This document shows positions 1 through 5,229 of a stretch of 5,229 nt of DNA, piece after piece (position 1 is the stretch's first letter; each line of letters starts with the position of its first letter). The notes below the pieces were generated by a model that was not told the origin of the DNA, made no database searches, and saw nothing but the letters and a program-made list of their open reading frames with translations. Position numbers and translations under genes: made by a program. The stretch lies in contig JAIKZT010000197.1 in NCBI GenBank assembly GCA_024682015.1, forward strand, positions 1 to 5,229. Direction: 5' to 3'. This stretch comes from Clostridia bacterium (GTDB lineage Bacteria > Bacillota > Clostridia > Peptostreptococcales > Anaerovoracaceae).

Positions 1-1
1 T

Positions 2-178
2 GGCCTTACGGTCTTTCCGTCGATCTGTTGGTCTACAGCTAGGAGTTTTGACTTCTGTTTTGATGGGGTCGAGCAACATGCCGTAGTCGCAGTCGGGATG
101 ATCGGTAGCAAACGCTCCCGTAGGAACTTCCTATACGGCTACGAGAAGTACAAGAACCTTTTTGTGGGGGTGATGTAA
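2..178 (+). CDS. DUF4417-like protein, C-terminal fragment (5' end outside window)
   Basis: The frame starting at base 2 is open without interruption to a TAA at 176-178, giving 58 residues that enter from the left edge. The segment GLTVFPSICW followed by ARSFDFCFDG and VVAVGMIGSKRSRRNF resembles the C-terminal part of DUF4417 proteins. From memory, that family has a 'GxKVIPxVxWGxERSFxFCFDGIxxxSVVAV' pattern, often on phage or integrative elements; its function is unknown. The family normally continues for a few dozen residues with a 'RLxPxxIxxYG' strand. Here the protein stops soon after GYEKYKNLFVGVM, so the C-terminus looks shortened or divergent. The stop overlaps the start of the next gene (ATGTAATG), suggesting translational coupling. 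The DUF4417 assignment rests on motif memory only; the open frame itself is directly visible. Confidence 0.6.
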   Translation, partial: GLTVFPSICWSTARSFDFCFDGVEQHAVVAVGMIGSKRSRRNFLYGYEKYKNLFVGVM

Positions 179-483
179 TGAAAGGTTGCACTGCCGGAGA
201 ATTCATAGATGACCTTCTATCCATGGGAGGACCAGAAAAAGAATTCGTGTTTCGGTCAAAGCTTTATTTTCTTGAAACCATGTATCGAGAGGAACAAAAT
301 CTTCTCGAACTGTACGTTGATGAATATGACGGCATTGATCCAAACAATAATCATCTCCTGATCCATCATAGTTTTTGGGGCAGAACATTTGCCGAATGCA
401 CCGAGAAGTTCGAGAAGGCAAATATCTTTGATGGGATGGATTTCTATTCCGCGGAAAACGAAATAGAAGTTTTATATGGATAG
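178..483 (+). CDS. Small acidic hypothetical protein (101 aa)
   Basis: A 101-residue reading frame starts at the ATG at 178 and ends with TAG at 481-483. The start is the only in-frame ATG near the beginning and overlaps the preceding TAA by one base. A G-rich run (GGGGGTG, 166-172) is a poor Shine-Dalgarno, so translation is probably coupled to the upstream gene. I count 21 acidic against 8 basic residues, no membrane segment and no signal peptide, so a soluble cytoplasmic protein is likely. The N-terminal half has alternating hydrophobic and charged stretches (EFVFRSKLYFLETMY) that look like beta strands. The C-terminal half (ECTEKFEKANIFDGMDFY) looks like a helix followed by a strand. I do not recognise a named family. 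Codon and base use (about 40% GC) match the upstream fragment and differ strongly from the antiporter genes. A strong hairpin follows it, marking the likely end of this transcription unit. Confidence 0.72.
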   Translation: MKGCTAGEFIDDLLSMGGPEKEFVFRSKLYFLETMYREEQNLLELYVDEYDGIDPNNNHLLIHHSFWGRTFAECTEKFEKANIFDGMDFYSAENEIEVLYG

Positions 484-501
484 AGATATCTCGATATCTC
501 T
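482..501. repeat. Perfect inverted repeat overlapping the small gene's stop codon
   Basis: AGAGATAT (482-489) pairs perfectly with ATATCTCT (494-501) around a CTCG tetraloop. The left arm begins inside the TAG stop codon of the 101-residue gene. It is AT-rich and has no T run immediately after it. On its own it could be a protein-binding palindrome or an accessory stem next to the terminator that starts eight bases later. The pairing is seen directly; any function is inferred. Confidence 0.5.
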
Positions 502-508
502 CTACTGA

Positions 509-547
509 AATTGCCCGCCTGGTGCTACCAACACCCGGCGGGCAATT
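509..547. terminator. Strong GC-rich hairpin, likely intrinsic (possibly bidirectional) terminator
   Basis: Bases 509-519 pair with 537-547 as an 11-bp perfect stem (core TTGCCCGCC / GGCGGGCAA). After a single T/C mismatch, GGTG (521-524) pairs with CACC (532-535), closing a 7-nt loop. On the plus strand the stem is followed by a short T-rich tail (ATTCTTTAAA), which suits termination after the 101-residue gene. On the minus strand the tail is weaker (AATTTCAG), but the same hairpin could also stop read-through from the antiporter operon or from the minus-strand promoter at 586-614. Confidence 0.78.
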
Positions 548-552
548 CTTTA

Positions 553-570
553 AAGGATGCGGGGATCCTT
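553..570. repeat. Small inverted repeat downstream of the terminator
   Basis: AAGGAT (553-558) pairs with ATCCTT (565-570) around a six-base GCGGGG loop. It lies between the terminator hairpin and the minus-strand promoter. A transcript starting from that promoter would form this stem almost at its 5' end. It may stabilise such an RNA, or it may be incidental given its short length. Confidence 0.35.
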
Positions 571-585
571 CAAACAAGTGCTTTT

Positions 586-614
586 ATTATACTCTCGTAT
601 TCTCATTTCGTCAA
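586..614 (-). promoter_or_regulatory. Near-consensus sigma-A promoter reading leftwards
   Basis: On the minus strand, TTGACG (614-609) is followed by a 17-base spacer (608-592) and a perfect TATAAT (591-586). This matches the housekeeping consensus except for the last base of the -35 box. The predicted start is around base 579. The RNA would read through the hairpins at 570-553, 547-509 and 501-482, and then antisense to the 101-residue gene. No convincing minus-strand coding frame lies ahead of it. It could make a short terminated RNA, an antisense transcript, or be a leftover promoter of a lost gene. AT-rich intergenic DNA gives such matches by chance, but the exact -10 and ideal spacing are notable. 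Confidence 0.5.
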
Positions 615-693
615 AAGTATTCCAGCCTGTTTTATGTCATCTCCTGATTACCAGTATTTATTGGGGAACAGAGATTCTTCATATCCAAGACCT
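615..693. other. Short intergenic stretch with no recognised feature
   Basis: These bases lie between the minus-strand promoter and the stop codon of the last antiporter gene. They are AT-rich compared with that gene. I see no clear hairpin with a T run, so the operon has no obvious private terminator here. I also see no tRNA-like or coding signal. Confidence 0.5.
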
Positions 694-2595
694 CTAATGC
701 GTTATCAGGTAAAACAGGAAGACGCACAGCCCCATGATGGCCATCAACAGGCCGAAACTCAGGGAATTCGCGAAATCCAGCACGTCGAGCCGGATCTCCT
801 GCCAGCGCAGCGCCAGCGAGTGGCCGCGGATCCAGTCGATGGGCGAAAAGCGCTCCTCGTGCGGCTGGATCTGGCGCAGCAGCCCCTTCTGCAGCCATCT
901 CATGAACGCGTCGGTGAACCGCCCAATGCCGCCCGCCAGCCAGCCCATGAAGGACATCGCCAGCTTCGCGGCCGTATCGCCCGCCCTGACGATGATCCCG
1001 GCGATCCCCGCCATGAAGGACATCGCCAGCTTCGCGGCCGCATCGCCCGTTCTGACGATGATCCCGGCGATCCCTGCCATGAGGGGCATGACTATAGTCA
1101 CCGCGCCTTCGCCAACGCGGCTGAGGACCTTTGCGAGGGCGCCCAGCACGGGCACGCACACGTTCAGCAGCAGCGGCCGGTACACCCGGTCTTCCAGATC
1201 GAAGGCGAGTTCCTTCGGCTGCCTGCCGCGCAGGAGCAGCATGACGGCCGCGCCGATGCCCAGCGAGATGAACGACCCCTTCAGGTTCGTCCACGTGTAG
1301 TAATGGTGTTCCCAGAACGACGCGCCGATGCACAGCAGCGCAAGAGCCGGCAGCGCGATGACAGCCGAACTGAGCGCATTCATATAGCGTATTTTATTAT
1401 TATACCCCATCTGCAAGCTTTCCGCATCGTTTTTTCGCACAAAGAGGCAGGCGAACAGGCGGGTCATGTAGGCGAACGTGAGGCCGCCGGACAGCAGGAA
1501 CACCCACTCGAGGATCTGAAGGCCAAGCGCGTGTTCGCCCAGGTGCTCGAGTTCCTCGATGTGCTCCACGATCGCCTCGTGCAGCAGCGTCTTGCTGATG
1601 TAGCCGCTCGTGCCCGGCACGCCCGAGTTGGTCAGCCAGCCGACGGCGAACAGGACCGCCAGGCCCGGCTTGTTTCTGCCCCAGCCGCGCACGTCCTTCA
1701 GGGCGAGTTTGTGCAGGTTCATGTAGACGACGCCCGCGACGGAGAACAGCAACAGCTTGATGAGCGAGTGGTTGACCATGTGCAGCACGGTGCCCTTCGA
1801 GGCCATCTCGCTCGCACCCGCCGTGAGGCACGCCATGCCGATGCCCACCGTGATGAAGCCGATCTGCGACACGGACGAGCAGGCCAGCGTCTTCTTCAGG
1901 TTGTTCGACAGCACCGCCAGGAACGCGCCCAGGAACATCGTGACCCCGCCCAAAGCCAGGATCGCCGCAGCCCAGGCCGCGTCGCCCGACAGCATGTAGC
2001 AGCTGATGATGATCATGCCGTAGATGCCGGCCTTCGTGAGGATGCCAGACAGCAGCGCGGATGCAGGCGCCGGAGCGACCGGATGCGCCTTCGGCAGCCA
2101 GATGTGCAGCGGGAACAGGCCCGCCTTCGCGCCAAATCCAAACAGCATGCAGATAGCCGCCGCATACAACCGGCCGCTGCCCGCATGGGGCGCCAGAGCC
2201 TCCGGCAATTCCGCGATGGCCAGCGTCCCCGCGATGGACTGCAGCAGGAACAGGCCCATCAGCATCACCATGCCGCCGATGACGGCCACGGCCAGGTACG
2301 TCTCCCCGGCCCGCATGGCACCCTTGGATTCGTCGTGGATCACGAGCACGTACGACGTGAACGACATGATCTCGAAGAACACGAACGTCGTCAGAAGGTC
2401 CGCGGACAGGAACACCCCGACCGTCGCACCGAACGTGGCGAGCATGAAGGCGTAATACTGCGCCTTGTGCTTGTAATGCGCCATGTATTCCCGCGAAAAG
2501 GCGAGGGAAACCAGCCACATGAAGCAGGCCATGCAGGCGTAGAGCCCGTGGATGCCCCGGCTCGTGAAGCTCATGGTGAATCCGCACAGATCCAT
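694..2595 (-). CDS. Antiporter-like membrane subunit with NuoL-type C-terminal lateral-helix extension (complex I subunit 5 family)
   Basis: This 633-residue protein belongs to the NuoL/M/N-MrpA/D proton or cation channel superfamily, acting in the cytoplasmic membrane as a pumping module of a larger complex. Visible key residues are Glu75 (FFEIMSF, the TM5 glutamate), Lys157 (GFGAKAG, TM7), the HPVAPAPASALLSG loop-helix, Lys188 (TM8), His272/His276/Lys280 (TM10) and Lys335 (SGYISK, TM12). I estimate about 14 membrane segments. After a TM15-like helix (441-457) comes a long, mostly amphipathic stretch (about 484-607), then a final membrane helix (612-631). This is the TM15-lateral helix-TM16 layout of NuoL. 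The ATG at 2595 is chosen because AGGAGG lies 7 bases upstream; the frame is open further upstream but encodes nothing family-like. From this start the protein lacks about 60-70 residues (TM1-2) of the usual fold. It is the last operon gene in the window. Superfamily membership is secure; the host complex is not determinable here. Confidence 0.92.
   Translation of the reverse strand: MDLCGFTMSFTSRGIHGLYACMACFMWLVSLAFSREYMAHYKHKAQYYAFMLATFGATVGVFLSADLLTTFVFFEIMSFTSYVLVIHDESKGAMRAGETYLAVAVIGGMVMLMGLFLLQSIAGTLAIAELPEALAPHAGSGRLYAAAICMLFGFGAKAGLFPLHIWLPKAHPVAPAPASALLSGILTKAGIYGMIIISCYMLSGDAAWAAAILALGGVTMFLGAFLAVLSNNLKKTLACSSVSQIGFITVGIGMACLTAGASEMASKGTVLHMVNHSLIKLLLFSVAGVVYMNLHKLALKDVRGWGRNKPGLAVLFAVGWLTNSGVPGTSGYISKTLLHEAIVEHIEELEHLGEHALGLQILEWVFLLSGGLTFAYMTRLFACLFVRKNDAESLQMGYNNKIRYMNALSSAVIALPALALLCIGASFWEHHYYTWTNLKGSFISLGIGAAVMLLLRGRQPKELAFDLEDRVYRPLLLNVCVPVLGALAKVLSRVGEGAVTIVMPLMAGIAGIIVRTGDAAAKLAMSFMAGIAGIIVRAGDTAAKLAMSFMGWLAGGIGRFTDAFMRWLQKGLLRQIQPHEERFSPIDWIRGHSLALRWQEIRLDVLDFANSLSFGLLMAIMGLCVFLFYLITH
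949..1080 (-). repeat. Tandem 66-bp direct duplication encoding 22-residue units of the lateral-helix region
   Basis: Copies 949-1014 and 1015-1080 match at 62 of 66 bases and encode 22-residue units differing at two positions (residues 506-527 and 528-549; unit start MAGIAGIIVR, unit end AAKLAMSF). Flanking protein segments 484-505 and 550-571 fit the same 22-residue register. All four share Ala at position 5, Arg at position 10 and Asp/Glu at position 13, and three of the four start with Met (the first with Leu). The array is in frame and preserves the reading frame, so it looks like a recent duplication within an older repeat. Confidence 0.9.
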
Positions 2596-2602
2596 GGTTT
2601 TC

Positions 2603-2608
2603 CCTCCT
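2603..2608 (-). promoter_or_regulatory. Shine-Dalgarno AGGAGG for the 633-aa subunit
   Basis: The minus strand reads AGGAGG with a 7-base spacer to the ATG at 2595. It lies in the 26-nt gap after the upstream gene's stop. It decides the start codon, ruling out the longer open frame that begins inside the upstream gene. Confidence 0.85.
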
Positions 2609-2621
2609 TTCCGTTGATTTT

Positions 2622-4106
2622 CTAATACAATGCCGGGAACGCCTCCGGCAGGGCGCCGCTGATGAACGCGCGCAGAGCCTCCGGGAACAGGCCCGGCAGG
2701 ACGACGGCGCACGCGAGGATGACGAGCGGCACGAGCATGTAGAGGCTCGGGTCCTCCACGTCATCGATCGTCCTGTAGTTGAAATCCTTTGTTGGAAAAT
2801 ACGCGCGCACGGCGATCGTCAGCAGGTAGGCCGCCGTGAACACCGCCGCCAGCAGGATGGCGCCGATGCCGAAATAAGCCAGGCCGCTTCCCTGCATGGC
2901 CGCCGCTTCCGCGATGTCGAACTTGCTGAGAAAGCCGCACAGTGGCGGCGTGCCCAGCAGCGCCAGGGAAGCAACGGTGAACACCGCGAACGTCACGGGC
3001 ATGCGCCGGCCGAAGCCCCGCAGCTCCGTCACGTACACGCGCCCCGTCTGCTTCATCACCGCGCCGGCCACGAAGAACAGCGTGATCTTCATCAGCCCGT
3101 GGAATATCATGTGCAGAAGGCCCGCAGTCAGCCCCTGAGGGGTCATCAGCATAAAGGCGAACACGATGTACGACAGGTTCGAGATCGTGGAGTACGCCAG
3201 GCGCTTCTTGAAGTGCAGCTCCTTCCAGGCCATGGCCGCCGCGTAGATGATGGTGCAGCCGGCGAACAAAAGGCCGATCTGCTGCACGAGTGACCCTGCC
3301 AGATACCCCGCATCGTAGGTATAGTAAGCGACGCGCCCGATGGCGAACACGCCGGATTTCACCACGGCTACCGCGTGCAGCAGCGCCGTGACGGGCGTCG
3401 GCGCGACGCCTGCCGTGGGCAGCCAGCCGTGCAGCGGCACGATGGCCGCCTTCACGCCGAAGCCGAAGAACATGAACAGGAAGGCCACGTCGAACACCGG
3501 GCGGGTCGCCTCGTTTACGGCGCTGCCCAGGCCGATGACCGTGAAATCCAGCGAACCGCCGTGGGTCAGCACCATGATCATGCCGATGAAGGCCGCCGTG
3601 GCGCCGCCGATGGAGTACACGAGGTACTTGACCCCGGCCACCTTCGCCTCCTGCGTGCCGTCGTGGGTGATGAGCGGCAGCGTGATGAGCGTGAGCATCT
3701 CGTAGAACAGGTACATCGTGATGAGGTTGGCCGAATACGCGATGCCCAGCGTGATGCCGAAGCTCATGGTGTAGTAGCAGAAGAACTTGTTGCGCTGGAA
3801 GAACTCCCGCATGTAGTCGAACGCGTACAGCGTGGCCAGCGGCCACAGCACGGACACGAGCAACACGAACACGCCGCCGAAGCGGTCGACGCGGAACGCG
3901 ATGTCGATGGTGGAGGTCAGGTGATACAGCACGTACTCCGCTTCCTGTCCGCCGAGCGCCGCGCAGAGGGCGAATGCGGACGTCGCGCACACGACCGCCA
4001 TGACGTAGAGCTCCCGCACCCGGCGCGCTTTAAAATCCAGCAGGGGCAGCAGCACCCCGCCGACACACGGCAGCAGTATGGAAATGAGGATGGATGCGCC
4101 TGTCAT
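2622..4106 (-). CDS. Antiporter-like membrane subunit (NuoL/NuoM/MrpA-type core, 494 aa)
   Basis: A complete 494-residue hydrophobic protein with the 14-helix core expected of complex I/Mrp antiporter-like subunits. Visible residues are Glu136 (LFYEMLTL, TM5), Lys219 (GFGVKAAIVPLH, TM7), His244 and Lys250 in TM8 (APTPVTALLHAVAVVKSG), His332/His336/Lys340 (TM10) and Lys395 (CGFLSK, TM12). These form the charged axis that carries protons or sodium across the half-membrane. The APTPVTALLH signature is closer to NuoL/MrpA than to NuoM/MrpD, yet the protein ends after TM14 without the C-terminal extension typical of NuoL/MrpA. Unlike the downstream subunit it keeps TM1-2. The start at 4106 is supported by a Shine-Dalgarno merged with the upstream gene's stop codon. 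It lies 15 nt after the upstream gene and 26 nt before the downstream one, so the three are surely co-transcribed. The partner redox module is unseen. Confidence 0.93.
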   Translation of the reverse strand: MTGASILISILLPCVGGVLLPLLDFKARRVRELYVMAVVCATSAFALCAALGGQEAEYVLYHLTSTIDIAFRVDRFGGVFVLLVSVLWPLATLYAFDYMREFFQRNKFFCYYTMSFGITLGIAYSANLITMYLFYEMLTLITLPLITHDGTQEAKVAGVKYLVYSIGGATAAFIGMIMVLTHGGSLDFTVIGLGSAVNEATRPVFDVAFLFMFFGFGVKAAIVPLHGWLPTAGVAPTPVTALLHAVAVVKSGVFAIGRVAYYTYDAGYLAGSLVQQIGLLFAGCTIIYAAAMAWKELHFKKRLAYSTISNLSYIVFAFMLMTPQGLTAGLLHMIFHGLMKITLFFVAGAVMKQTGRVYVTELRGFGRRMPVTFAVFTVASLALLGTPPLCGFLSKFDIAEAAAMQGSGLAYFGIGAILLAAVFTAAYLLTIAVRAYFPTKDFNYRTIDDVEDPSLYMLVPLVILACAVVLPGLFPEALRAFISGALPEAFPALY

Positions 4107-4116
4107 CGGCGAAGAG

Positions 4117-4124
4117 TCCTCCTA
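4117..4124 (-). promoter_or_regulatory. Shine-Dalgarno fused to the upstream stop codon (TAGGAGGA)
   Basis: The minus strand reads TAGGAGGA. Its TAG (4124-4122) ends the upstream subunit, and AGGAGG (4123-4118) is the ribosome binding site for the ATG at 4106, with a spacer of about 11 bases (10 if read as GGAGGA). The overlap implies tight translational linkage of the two subunits. Confidence 0.8.
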
Positions 4125-5229
4125 CAGCAGGTTCTGTGCGATGATTTTGAGCGGGTCAGCCAGAAGCCCCGCAAACACGCCGAAGACGACGGTCGCAGCG
4201 GCCAGGATGACGATGGGCAGCAGCATCTGCCGCGGCGCCTCCTTGCCTTCCGCTTCGGGCGCGTCCTCGCCGGGGAAGAAGCCGGAGATGCAGATGGGCA
4301 GCAGGTAGCCGGCCGTCAGCAGCGCGGACAGCAGCAGCACCGCGGGCGCCAGCCACGCTACGACGGGCAGGCCGGCGTTCAGCGAGCCTTCCGCCAGGTA
4401 CCACTTGGACAAAAAGCCGGCGAACGGCGGGATGCCGATGAGGCCCAGCGAAAACAGCGTAAAGCACGCGTACGTGACGGGCATCTTTTTGCCCATGCCG
4501 CGCAGCTGCGAGACGTATTCCTTGTGATTCGTGAAGATGATGGCGCCGGCGACCATGAACAGGCCGTCCTTGATGATGCTGTGATACGCTGCGTGCAGCA
4601 GGCCGCCCAGCACGCCGGAGGCGTTCATCATGAACAGGCCGGTCAGCACGTAGCTCACCTGGCTGACGGTCGAATAGGCCAGCCTCCTCTTGAACAGGTC
4701 CTCGCCGTAGGCCATCATGGAGCCCATGAACACGGTGACGAGGGCGAGGCCGATGAGCGCGTACTGCACCCAGGTGCCGCGCAGGAAGGCGGGTCCCCAG
4801 ATCTGGTACAGCAGGCGGATGATGCACAGCACGCCCGCCTTCGTGATGACGCCCGACAGCACGGCGGATGCCGGCGCCGGGGCCACGGGGTGAGCCGTCG
4901 GAAGCCACGCGTGCAGCGGGAACAGGCCCGCTTTGGCGCCGAAGCCCGCGATGGACAGGAAGCAGACGACGAGCAGCACGCTTTCCTTGCCGGCGTATCT
5001 GGCCGGGTCAAGCACGCCGCCGGTTTGGAACGCCAGGGTCGTGCCGTAGAGATTGGCGAAGAACATGCCCAGAAGGCCCAGCGTCGCACCGAAGATCGAG
5101 TAGAACAGGTACTTGCGCGCCGCCGCGATCGCCTCGGGCGTGCCGTCCTGCAGCACCATGGGCATGGACAGGAGCGTCATGAACTCGAAGCACAGGTACA
5201 TGGTCAGGTAATTCGCCGCCATGGTGAGC
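4122..5229 (-). CDS. Antiporter-like membrane subunit (NuoM/MrpD-type), N-terminus outside window
   Basis: The frame runs from the right edge to a TAG at 4122-4124. The Met at 5222 is internal, because codons for Leu and Thr precede it in frame and the sequence there already lies just before TM5. Counting from that Met, family residues are Glu13 (CFEFMTLLSM), Lys97 (GFGAKAGLFPLHAW), the HPVAPAPASAVLSG segment, Lys128 (TM8), His210/His214/Lys218 (TM10) and Lys273 (AGFLSK, TM12). The C-terminus ends after TM14 following a charged loop (about 318-332, GEDAPEAEGKEAP). By alignment with the 494-residue neighbour, about 120 residues lie beyond the window, giving an expected full length near 490. 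The TM7-8 stretch is almost the same as in the 633-residue subunit, so these two are close paralogues there. Its role would be another ion-translocating module of the same membrane complex. The operon clearly continues upstream. Confidence 0.92.
   Translation of the reverse strand, partial: LTMAANYLTMYLCFEFMTLLSMPMVLQDGTPEAIAAARKYLFYSIFGATLGLLGMFFANLYGTTLAFQTGGVLDPARYAGKESVLLVVCFLSIAGFGAKAGLFPLHAWLPTAHPVAPAPASAVLSGVITKAGVLCIIRLLYQIWGPAFLRGTWVQYALIGLALVTVFMGSMMAYGEDLFKRRLAYSTVSQVSYVLTGLFMMNASGVLGGLLHAAYHSIIKDGLFMVAGAIIFTNHKEYVSQLRGMGKKMPVTYACFTLFSLGLIGIPPFAGFLSKWYLAEGSLNAGLPVVAWLAPAVLLLSALLTAGYLLPICISGFFPGEDAPEAEGKEAPRQMLLPIVILAAATVVFGVFAGLLADPLKIIAQNLL

Noticed and set aside
203..577. Minus-strand 124-residue frame downstream of the promoter at 586-614
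   Set aside because: It begins with TTG almost at the predicted transcript start, has no ribosome binding site, runs through the terminator hairpin and is antisense to the better-supported 101-aa gene.
949..1080. CRISPR-like or mobile-element interpretation of the 66-bp repeats
   Set aside because: The copies are directly adjacent with no spacers, are in frame with the protein and match its 22-residue periodicity, so they are an internal coding repeat.
511..2625. A 704-codon plus-strand open frame opposite the 633-aa subunit
   Set aside because: It is rich in Arg, His, Gln, Asp and Ala with low complexity and no recognisable fold, as expected of the antisense of GC-rich membrane-protein codons. 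The minus-strand protein carries all family motifs and a good Shine-Dalgarno.
2596..2712. N-terminal extension of the 633-aa subunit to an ATG at 2712
   Set aside because: The 39 extra residues are Arg/Pro/Gly-rich, overlap the end of the upstream gene and lack membrane character. AGGAGG sits correctly before the ATG at 2595.
2761..3990. Long minus-strand alternative frame within the 494-aa subunit gene
   Set aside because: Its translation is Arg/His-rich shadow sequence. The overlapping frame carries the conserved membrane helices and charged residues.
5220..5222. ATG at 5222 as the true start of the first antiporter gene
   Set aside because: In-frame codons continue to the window edge, and this Met corresponds to the region just before TM5, so about 120 N-terminal residues must lie outside.

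Overview
The window looks like a chromosomal segment of a GC-rich Firmicute, probably an anaerobic Clostridia-type bacterium. This is an inference from strong AGGAGG ribosome binding sites, a DUF4417-like gene fragment, and a multi-antiporter respiratory or hydrogenase-type operon. No rRNA or marker gene is present to fix the taxonomy.

The left end (about 1-690) is AT-richer: bases 181-480 count to 40% GC, while single lines of the right-hand genes reach over 70%. It holds the 3' end of a plus-strand gene whose C-terminus resembles DUF4417, then a 101-residue acidic hypothetical protein whose start codon overlaps that gene's stop. After these come three closely spaced hairpins (482-501, 509-547, 553-570). 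The middle one is the likely terminator. Between the hairpins and the next gene lies a near-consensus sigma-A promoter on the minus strand (586-614) that points back through the hairpins, antisense to the small gene. Bases 615-693 hold nothing I recognise.

The rest (694-5229) is one minus-strand operon of three consecutive proton/cation-antiporter-like membrane subunits of the NuoL/NuoM/NuoN-MrpA/MrpD superfamily, read from high to low coordinates. The first (4122 to beyond 5229) is cut by the window edge. The second (2622-4106) is a compact 494-residue subunit. The third (694-2595) is a 633-residue subunit with a NuoL-like C-terminal extension. Gaps are 15 and 26 nt, each with a clear Shine-Dalgarno sequence. 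Together they would form the distal ion-pumping arm of a complex I-like, Mbh/Mbx/Ech/Hyf-like or Mrp-like machine. The redox or catalytic subunits are not in the window, so the exact complex cannot be named.

The most unusual feature is an array of four 22-residue units in the C-terminal extension of the third subunit. Two of them are encoded by an almost identical 66-bp tandem duplication, and the array sits where NuoL-type proteins carry the long lateral helix. The same subunit also appears to begin at TM3, lacking the first two helices of the canonical fold.
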